From: Epiperipatus broadwayi
Lineage: Eukaryota > Onychophora > Udeonychophora > Euonychophora > Peripatidae
Length of the DNA: 64,000 nt
Direction: 5' to 3'
Assembly: GCA_028023455.1 (NCBI GenBank)
Contig: JAQFVV010012420.1
Coordinates: 3,718,001 to 3,782,000, forward strand
Shown here: one piece after another, positions 46,709 through 56,267 of the stretch
Layout of the letters: each line of letters begins with the position of its first letter
Numbering within the stretch: the first letter of the stretch is position 1
Translations under genes and position numbers: made by a program
Notes under the pieces: model-generated
What the model saw: only the letters and a program-made list of their open reading frames with translations
What the model was told of the DNA's origin: nothing
Database searches by the model: none

Positions 46709-49700
46709 ATATTGTAACACATGGTTGAATGTTATATATTACAATAATTGTATGTATTTCATCATTCACTTTTTTATTTTTTTTAATTAAGTATATGTGA
46801 AATCTTTTTAATGGAAATAAGATTCAAATCTATTTTAATTATTGATTAATATTCAAGGACTTTGTATGCTAGTGAAAGGGTTTTTCTTGAAAATGGTTCT
46901 ATGAATCTCTTATTGCCTTAGTTTACAATTGAGAATTTGGATGTTACAGTTTTATATTTTCCAACAAAATCCACTGTTTGAAAAAAATATTAAATAATTT
47001 TTTTTTTTTTTAGAAATTTGTAAATTTGAATTCATAAATTTCATGGACTCCCACTTGTTTGAACAACATTAGGAATCATGCTCTCAATGCAATCATAATC
47101 AGTCATGTTTGCTATTATACCAAAATATTTAAATTCATGCATCATTGGATATTTGTGCTTTATCTTTTTACCAAGCTTCCGTGGTGTACAAGTATTTGGG
47201 TTTTTTTTCCAATTTTATTTTACCGAATATGTGTTAGTTGTTAAGTTTTAAAAAATAAATTACATTATAATGTCCATTCATAAGCTTTATTTCAATTTTT
47301 ATTTTTAATTTATGTTACAACGCATGCTCTGAACATATTTAAATTCATATAACAGTTGGAAGAAATCGATTTTTAATCTCAAAAGGTAAAATAACAGATT
47401 CTTGTAATTTTAAATTAATATCAAATTCAGTGGAAATTACTTGGATGCAAGCTAGATTTACCAATTGATGAGAAATGAAGAATGGAAATCACAACTTTAT
47501 CTTTGACAAATGATGTTTAAGTAAGGATTCATCGTATCGAGCTTTAAAAAATTAATATTCACTATAGCGATCTTTCTATAAAATAACTGCCATGTATTTC
47601 AGAATGACAGTTATTAGTTTCCTTTTATTTATTCGTATGCAAGTTGAATTTTGTTGAAGCAAAACTTCCAATTTCAAAAATCTCACTATTTTGTGCACTT
47701 TTAATTATTATGGTATAGCAGAACTATGTTATAATTTCTATAGTCATTTATGAAAAATTGATTATGTAAAGTCAGATTAAAGTAAGTTTATTTGAATGGT
47801 ATGTGAATACCTGTAATTCATATTGATTGTTAACTGTATTCCAAATTTAAAGCTAAAAGTTTGCAATTTTTTACTAAATGTTTATCTTTGAAATAAATGT
47901 CAGATAGAAAAACAAAACTGAGTTTTATAGTATCCAGTTACTTTTATATCCATCTAACAATGTAAGACTATTCAGGAAAATTTTCACAAAAGTGCTGAAT
48001 TGTTAAAAAATTAGGTCAGTTTATGTGTTAGTAAATGTATATAAATTATAAAAATAAAACATTTACAAATCTAGGATTAAATATTCATCTTCAAAAAACT
48101 AATATCAAAATAAAGACAATGATAAGATATGTCTAATATCTAGTTGTATTCATTTCCACTATCACAATGTCAGATATACTTTCAGACTCCAATTTTTTTG
48201 CTATTGATCTTCAATTAAGTACGAAGCATGAAAATAAATTGCATGCATTCCTTTGCTAAACATTCAAACTCATGTCATCAACAGAAAACCAATGGGAGTG
48301 TGCTGACATGACCAAGAATGTTTCACAATAGCTTATATTTAAATTATAGAAATGCATTGCATTTAAATTTTGAATATTTTATATTTTACTAATATAATTA
48401 CAGATTTGCATTTGAGTAACTTTCTGATTTTTCTGATTCTGAAACCAACTTCGATTTCAGGTTTGAAGTAATGGTAGTTTTTCTTCATATATTAAGACAT
48501 CGGGATCCTGTGCATGTACCATCTTGTGCAATATATACCTTGTTCAAATGCCAGGTCATACAATGAACATGATCCAGAAACTTATTTATTAGTTTAATTT
48601 TATTTTTGTTTTTTATTATTTTACCAAACAATCATTCTTATAGTATATTATTAAAATTTTCCTGATAGATTTTTATAGAAATAATTCATCAAGGCATATA
48701 CGATAAATTTTTAATATAAGTGATCTTCATTTTGAGAAATTAAAACATATATAGAAATATATAAACTTTATTATAACTTGTTTAAAATCCAACTCCCACT
48801 CTTATTTGAAAGATACTGTACAATTTCAGTCAATATTTACTCATTGTAATATTACCTATTCGTAAAAATTATTGAATGAAATTCCATTTTTAAATGAAAA
48901 TGAATTTGTAGAGATATAAAAGAATGAAAATATGTTCTAAAATTCAAAATTATACTTTAAATTTTACAAAATTTCTTCATCAGTGTTTATGAAAGCAATG
49001 TTTATTAGGCAGTAAAAACAGTTTTATAAATTTGTCTTTTTAAAAAGAAATATTTTACAATTATGTTGTATAAATAAGCTTGAATATATAAATAAATGGC
49101 TAAAAATTACAATTTTTTCACAAATGTTAGGGCCAAACCTAACACTCAATGATACTATCAATTTCTTTATGTTATGATATAACCAATCAGCATTGTTGGC
49201 TTGTTTTGAGATTCAAATTGATGTGATATTTGTATAAATCTGCATTATACTGACATCTTCAGATTTTTTTTAATCTAATAATTTTAGTTTTGAATTTTAT
49301 GCAAGAAAAAAATATGTACTGGTAATCTAATATAGATAAGTGCCAAATAGTGAAGAAAATTGTGATAAGAGTGCCCAAAATTAGTTTTTGAAGCTACTAT
49401 AGCCCACTGTAAACATGATTTTAAATGTCAATAAGCATACCTAAATCATGCTTTTAGTTTATAATTATTATTATTTTTATCTGCCTTTCAGTTTAAATAA
49501 CGTTTTTAGCCAAATGAAATGTACTAAAACAGCAAAATTATTTTGAAAAATAAAAAAGGTATAACTATATTTTACTAATGTAATTTAAGAAATTCTTGCT
49601 ATTATGCTGAATATGAAATGGCTAAATCAACATACAAATGTTACAGGAAAAACTATTGCCTTGATACATTTGTGCATGTTAAAGCATAATAATTTTAGCT

Positions 49701-50259
49701 ATGAGCCAGAAAAATGGAATTATCAAACTAACATGGATGCCAACAAAGAAATAATTGCCAAGTGAAAGAACAATAAAACTATCAGAGATGTAAGTTGTGA
49801 ATATAGAAAGCCTTTTAAAAAAGAAATATGCACAATTTCATAAAGAATTTTCGGATTAACCAATTCATGTTATAATATCACAGAAGAGGTGAAACTTAAT
49901 TTGAATAAAATAAAGGAAAATCAAACTTTCAGCTTTATTTAGCAGCTTGCACACCTAGGCGTCATATTGAATTTTAAAAAAAAACTGACTTGCGACAAAA
50001 TTTTCATAATAATTTCAGTTTTAATAATGTTAGAGCAAAAAACTTTACATTGATAGAAACTAGAAAAACTAAGGAAAATATTAAGGCTAAGACAAATAGT
50101 GATTACCATTTCAAAAATATGGAAAAAAAGAATTTTCAACATCCAATATAATTATTACTTTATTGTTTGTTCAAAATTTCTAATTTATCATTAATTAAGT
50201 TTAAATTATATCTTTATTGATAATTTCTTTGTATTCCTCACAAAATTATCTTTCAAACC
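46709..50259. other. AT-rich intergenic DNA, no gene recognised
   Basis: A 3.5-kb stretch with no supported gene, RNA or structured repeat. The frames at 47059-47244 and 49939-50142 show only low-complexity hydrophobic translations. Confidence 0.55.
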
Positions 50260-50860
50260 ATATATAATACTTTTTACCTGAGATAATCCATAGCTTCAGA
50301 ATCTCCAAAACTATTCGCATAAGAATTGTTCATTTTTATCTTGTACCCCAAAAGATTCACCCTAATAAAAGATGCAAGTCAAATCATTTCCGGAAGGTGT
50401 ATATGCATTTGTAATCATAGCAATTGGTTTCTTGTTTATCTAAAACTAGAAATTGTAAACTACTGTCTCTACCGATGATAAAATGAGTTTCATCTCTTCG
50501 ATTTATATTTATTGGGTACACCAGTGATGCTATCTTGTTATATTTATTGTCTTACAGAGATATAATTTATTTGCATATAGCTCATTTGCTAGCTATAGAC
50601 TTGAAAATAATGTGTTGCAAGATGTGGAAAAACTATTGATTCCACGGCATGAGTATCAAGGCATAAGCAAAAGTCAGAATTTGATTCTTTACCTGCATTC
50701 AATTTCATGTGGTATATACATAACCATTGTGTTTATCATCATACACACCATTTGAAATCTCTTGGTTTTCAGTGTTTTATATTTTCATATGGTACTATGC
50801 CCAGTAAATTTTGTGATTGCTTAACTGCAATCTTTCTGTATATCTGATAAAGTTCTTAAA
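50260..50860 (-). pseudogene. piggyBac transposase remnant, copy 2
   Basis: Nucleotide blocks match, in the same order, the better-preserved piggyBac copy at 53.3-53.75 kb (for example CATTTCCGGAAGGTG against CATTTCCAGATAGTG, and AATTGGTTTCTTGTTTATCT against AATTGGCTTCTTATCCATCT). Translation of the minus strand gives FSSL*LANELYANKLYLC (about 50560-50620), the relic of the FTS..LA..L motif before the GT-R-NRK box of piggyBac transposases. It is heavily decayed. Confidence 0.55.
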
Positions 50861-51769
50861 TTTACATTGCACTGCTCTATATATGTAAGTCATTACTTGT
50901 TATACAAACACAAATACATTAATACAAATATAAACACATTAATAAATAATTAAACCTTTTGAGAATCATTATGTCTATAAAATAATAGTGCCTCAAACTT
51001 AGATCAGAGACTTAGAATTACATTGTACATAAACCACTTTTGTTATATTTGAATACGAATTTATATACTGTATAATTAAGAGCATAAATGATTTAATATT
51101 ACATAGTTTATGTAGTGCACAGACATACCAATACAAATGCAAACACATTATTATACCATTTTTCAAATAGTTAAAAATATTTAAATAATTAAAAAATTAA
51201 AATTGAATGCTTATGACCGATATTATGTTTTTATCGTATTGAAGGTCTTGAAATGCGAATTATCGGCGTATTTTTAATTCATTTTATTACTGAATTTGGC
51301 CAATTAAAAAAAAAAAGTGCTTTTATCTTCTCTGTGCAAACTAGTAAACTTGGCAGAAGAGAAAATTAAATGAACCTATTACTAAAAATAATAAAAATTT
51401 CAAATTTTATCCAATTTCAACTCGAGATATGCCATTTCAAAGAGATTTTCAAGCAACAATGAATGCCGGGATTTCTGTTGACATTATGCTTACAGTTTTC
51501 GCACAATTAAAAAAGAAAAAATTTCAATGAATCAGTTGACGTAAGCTTATGATGCGCTACAACAGAGCAACCCGTTAAACAATAAATTCTATAAATTTTT
51601 ATTACAGTCCGATGTAATTTTATACTTGTATTTTTGATTTTATATTTTTTCTATATTAATTGGTTGTATTTATGGTAACTTGGCACGCATCATAGCATAT
51701 CCATACTGAATTTTTTTAAAAAAAAATAGGCCAGATATAATTTGTACAATATTTTCAGTTTGAGCACAT

Positions 51770-52330
51770 ATTGTTAGAAAGAGCAAATATCAAGGAATAT
51801 AGTAAAACAGAAAAAATTAGTCTTTATCTTAAAAAATCTACAAAAAAAATATTAACACTTAAAAATGCTGCTTATTTTTACATAAGTTCACAAATTCTAA
51901 ATTTTGAGAATTAAATTTTCAAGTCATATTTTTATACATAGCTTAATTACATTTTTCATGAAATTGTTAGAAAAATGAAATATAACATGACTTTTCTAAG
52001 ATAATTCTTCATTGTAAAACATTTAAAAGTATATCTATTGGTGACTTTCATTTTTACTAGCTGACTGATCTTTTCCTTTCATGCAAGTGTCTGCTGGAAA
52101 TATATATATTTTTAATGAAAAAAACATTAACAATAAGTATTGTATATCACATATTATTCAAATTAGTAAATTGTAATTTATCAAAAAACAAAATTCATTC
52201 ATTATTATATATTTTTAGGTAAAAAGTATATTCAGGAAATCAAATACCAAACAAATGGAAATTAACATAAAGTGAATATAAACAAAATATACCAATAAAT
52301 ATCAAAATAAAAATAAATTTATTAAAAGCA
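51770..52330. repeat. dispersed repeat, copy 2 (pairs with 15785-16560)
   Basis: Collinear with the 15.8-16.6 kb repeat and in the same orientation: TATTGTTAGAAAGAGCAAAT, then TTCACAAATTCTAAATTTT, and so on. It lacks the tandem duplication seen in copy 1. It lies between two piggyBac remnants. Confidence 0.6.
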
Positions 52331-53229
52331 ATAGCAAAAAAAGGAAGTTATATATAATACAATAAAAATTGGTGCAGAGTCCTGTAGGAAAATTTAATAT
52401 ACAATATAAACAGTCGCATGAAGAAAGTAAAGTCAGTTCTGTAGAAAAATTATTATATAATATATACAATGACATGGCTTAACAGTCTGGTTGGAAAATT
52501 GTTATACAATCAAGTACACAATGGCATCTCGAAAGTGAAGACAATCCTTTTGCAAAATTAATACATAATATATACAAGGTCACATGATTCACATTTCAGA
52601 TAGGGTGGATGCAATAAACGACAAAAATTTGAATTAGTGCAATATAAAATATTAATGAGGTTAGTCTTTATATTGATTCTCTATTATCTATCCTACATTT
52701 TACCTTGAGGAAATAGCTAGTTCTTTGTGATTATTGTTCAGATAGGCTTACCTAAAATATGCAATCAAGAGATTATTACTAATTATAACAAATAATGGAA
52801 TATGTTACTGTGATCATGCAGTAACAAGTGAATGATCATATAGAAATAAAATTCTGATATACCTTACCTATAAGAAGATAACCTTGATGGATGATATCTT
52901 TATTCAATGGTATTAAGAATCGTGTTTCACTTGTAGCAATTTTAGTGATAGGCAGAAAAGCAGGCTCTCATTGATCGTACATAAAAGTAATTGACCCACC
53001 CTCCATGCAGCTCTAAAAAGTTTTGTGCCATACTTTATTTTTCCTTTTTGTTAGGAGAGCTGTGATGGCGCAGATAAGCAAGAGTATTAATTTTCAAATA
53101 GATGCATGAGATGTGGTACGTCATGGGCTTAATTTTCCTTCATTATTAGTCATCTATAAGCACCTTTGATAAAGCCTTAGGAAATTCCAAATGGATTTCA
53201 ACTTTCAGTTATTTTTCAGCCATGAATAA
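52331..53229. other. AT-rich DNA, possibly 3' part of a piggyBac element
   Basis: A repeating phrase, TATATACAATG/GTCACATG preceded by AAAATTATTATA-like text, occurs about four times between 52390 and 52590. No coding signature could be read, although the C-terminal part of the transposase should fall near here. Confidence 0.4.
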
Positions 53230-54478
53230 TGAATACACAATATAGGCATATGAAAAGCTATATTAAAACAATGCCAGAATAAACGCAGCTAAATCAACCC
53301 TGCCTGTTAAAATTGTCCATTTTAATTGAAGCTATTGTATTATATTCTGTCTTCTAAGAACATCATTTCCAGATAGTGGATAAGTATAAATTGAGCATAT
53401 GAATTGGCTTCTTATCCATCTAAACTAAAGACCACTGTCTATCAATTACAGAATTGAAGTCTTCTCTTTTCATATTTTTAGTATTTTTCACAGATGCTGT
53501 CTGGAATAACTTTTCTATTGACTTTGCATACTACAGCAATAGAGTTGGCTTACAGATAGCTCTTTTGCTAATTGTATGCTAGTAAAATATCTGTCACAAA
53601 AAATATTGTTTTGAATGATGTGGCTAAACAACTGGCACAGTTCAAGTTCCCGGTCTTAGGCCTGAAGTTGCACTTCTGTGTATGACTTCATATGATACAC
53701 ATCTATTGTGGCTGTTGGCATAGGCCCACCATTTGAGCCTGAGGGATTGAATTTTTTGTGGTATGACAACAAATTTGGAATACCACTAGCTTCATCAATT
53801 GCCACATCTTTATGCATTTGATATGCACTTTCAAAATTTAAATTACAGTCACTTATAATTTGTCTAATTTTAATAAATTTATCATGCTTTTTACTAGTAA
53901 TTATTGACTCTTTTTTTAAATATTATCATCAAAATGTAAATTAGTTAAAATATTAAAATATGTTGATGGTCAAAATTTTACAAGTTCTGGTTCTCTTTTT
54001 ACTGGATCTTTGGACCAAATGAACTTCCATTTAACTATACTTATTATAGAACAAATATTACCATGGCAATGGACATTTCACAGGGTGATAGATAGTTTGT
54101 AACTTCTTTCCATTCTGTAACACACTATATATTCATATAATTTTTTCTCAAAAAAAATCTGAATTAGTCGACTCAAATGGTAGGAAATTTCATCTCCTGA
54201 GGTTGTTAAATTTCAAATGAATGCATGGGGCAATCAGAAATAAATCCAGATATGATGATGGCCCTGGCACATAAGTGGCTATTGCACCTAAAAACAGATG
54301 GCTTCATTATCATCTTTTTGTTTTTAGGAATTGTGGCTTCATCAGAACATTGGGACTATTATCAGATGACTGTCAGAAAGCAAGGCCTCGGAATCGCAGG
54401 GGGATCATCTATTGGGAAGTCAATATTCAAATCGGATTCAGAATCAAAATAATTGGAATAATAGACCATTTCTGCCAT
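53230..54478 (-). pseudogene. piggyBac (PGBD-like) transposase remnant, copy 1
   Basis: Minus strand from an ATG at 54478: MAEMVYYSNYFDSESDLN, an acidic N-terminus usual for this family. Then come FFEKKLYEYIV (about 54130-54165), which matches the F.....L...IV entry to the catalytic domain; KDVAIDEA (about 53793-53816), which contains the second catalytic Asp; and DRYFTSIQLAKEL (about 53558-53596), with the next Asp. SQLYCCSMQSQ is a decayed GT-R-NRK box. Many stops and frameshifts make it inactive. GR-e inserted just upstream of the ATG (target duplication at 54480-54487). In life such a protein excises and inserts at TTAA; the TTAA-flanked ends were not found. Confidence 0.75.
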
Positions 54479-54479
54479 A

Positions 54480-54487
54480 GTTTTGTT
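54480..54487. repeat. 8-bp target duplication of GR-e, left copy (GTTTTGTT)
   Basis: GTTTTGTT is repeated exactly at 55869-55876, directly outside the right end of GR-e. Confidence 0.8.
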
Positions 54488-55868
54488 GATTGGTTTACAA
54501 TAATGTATTGAAACCGTCGGAGGGCGGGCTTTGTTTGTAAACAAAGATAAATATAATGTTTACGTGGCCGCCGCCGGGTTTGTTTATTATCACATTTCAA
54601 AGTAAAGCAATATCAAATAAATTTTGGAATACGCAACAACAACAACAAATAAAAAAAAAATATGCAGAAATCAAAAAATTGAATTTAAAAAAGTACTTAA
54701 TTTTTTTTTTGTTGTTGTTATTCTTTTCATTACTTATATTTGGGGGGGGGGGGGGCAGGAATTCTTTCTTTTTTTTTTATATGTATGTTTTTGATTTTGT
54801 TGATCACATTTAACCAAAACTACTATCTCTATCAAATAACAATTTTGGAATGAAAACATACAAACAAAAAAAAAAGGTACATCGATCAAAATGAATTTTA
54901 AAAAGTAGTTACTTTTTATTCTTTCTCATTACTTACATTTTTTGTTAACGGCGGCGGTTGGGTATTCTACGACAAAATCAGCTTCTTTTCTTTTTTATAT
55001 TTTTGTTGTTTTATAATAAATTACAAATACCAAATCGATTTCCATTTAACGGTACCAAACATTTACAACCGAAAGGTCCAACTTTGGGAAAGGTGGTGGG
55101 GGTGAGGGGGTTACAATTCCTAAGAAACGTAACGCTCCGACTCTAAGGTTAACCAACTTTTTACTGTAATTACCAAAAACCCCACATAAATATATTTACG
55201 GCAATTAAAAGCAACTTTTAGGGCTGTTCAGGAACAGCACCCATGCAGCTTCAAAGCTCTTTCTTTTGTTTGATAACCCATTTCCAGCAGCAGCAGTCAG
55301 AGAATCTTTGACATTCGCAGCAAGTTTTCCGATTTCAGCCGTTCGATGAAGCTCGCCGTTGTTCTCGCAGAAGCGGGACTTAGAGCGTGACTTGATCCGA
55401 ATCGCGCTGGAATCCTATACTTGCCAAATTTTTTGAGCAGGAAATGGGGGCTAGGGAAACATGAGACTCTGCTGATAATTGTTAGTAGACATTCCTAAAA
55501 GATGGCAGTTAGAGGGGGAGGTGGTCTTAATGAATATTAAAATAGTTTTGACAATCGAAATTCCAGACACCCTCAACCAATACTGTAGCCAAAAATGTAA
55601 TGTGATCGCACATCGAAAATGCTTAGCACAAATCTGAGCTGTAAGCTGACACGATAGCTTCTGCGGCAGATTCAATGTCATGTTTCTGTGCATTAGCATA
55701 GAAATAGACATTAAGCAGCCACCCCGTACCGAACGGACTATTTCTAGGCTTACGCATTAGAAATAGAACGCTCGCTAGCGGTGGTAGGCCACCTAAATGG
55801 CATATTTCTGTGCACTATCACAGAAATAACGCCCTCCGGTGGTTTCAACACGCTATTGTAAAACAACC
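54488..55868 (+). mobile_element. GR-e: GR-family element (1.38 kb), clearest copy
   Basis: The left end GATTGGTTTACAATAATG pairs with the right end CGCTATTGTAAAACAACC. The pairing continues inward through TATTGAAACC / GGTTTCAACA and CGGAGGGCG / CGCCCTCCG. It has exact 8-bp duplications. Inside is a 2-copy tandem repeat (about 54600-54950). The conserved module has TGTTCTCGCAGAAGCGGGAC (about 55359) and GACACCCTCAACCAATACTG (about 55566). Three 20- to 25-bp hairpins follow at 55683-55705, 55740-55764 and 55804-55827. GC content is visibly higher than in the surroundings. It inserted into a decaying piggyBac gene and so is younger than that copy. Short frames inside are not genes. Confidence 0.88.
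54600..54950. repeat. ~240-bp imperfect tandem repeat inside GR-e
   Basis: Two copies of a unit with TATCAAATAA, TTTTGGAAT, an A-rich part, AAAAAGTA, a T-rich part and CATTACTTA. The G-tract at 54740-54751 is in the first copy. It is unrelated to the arrays in GR-a, GR-b and GR-c. Confidence 0.7.
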
Positions 55869-55876
55869 GTTTTGTT

Positions 55877-56267
55877 TTATGATAGCTAAATCTAATGAAA
55901 TTACAAAAAATAAAAAAATTTCAAATTTTATTGTAGAGAAAAAATATGTCCTTAAACTCAATGAAATTATAAAAAGGATGTTGTAATTCATAGTAGTGTA
56001 GTACTTACCGATTGTAAGCTAAGTTAATTTAATGTCTATAATTAGTTAAAATTCTAAAATAAGCATCAAGTCTCATGCGTTTTCAATTAGTTAACCTGTT
56101 CATGTTATGGTGTCAGGATTAACATGAAGGAAAATCAATCTTGCACCTTTATTTAAACATTAAAGTGTATAAACATTAAATACAGTAAATTAATTTTGTA
56201 TGTATTTTTTGCACTTACATTTTTATATATATTTTTTCCTGTATAAATGGTATTGATGGTAATTTTG
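55877..56267. other. AT-rich spacer
   Basis: GCTAAATCTAATGAAATTAC followed by an AAATTTTATTGTAGAGAAAA stretch resembles sequence flanking GR-a at about 19140-19190 and 19285-19380. Nothing else recognised. Confidence 0.45.

Noticed and set aside
48970-48990. CTGATGAAGAAAT on the minus strand as a hammerhead core
   Set aside because: No stem II can form between CTGATGA and GAAA and no stem I partners are present.
54315-54345. CTGATGAAGCCAC on the minus strand as another hammerhead core
   Set aside because: No GAAA block or pairing stems at the required spacing; it lies in the piggyBac remnant.
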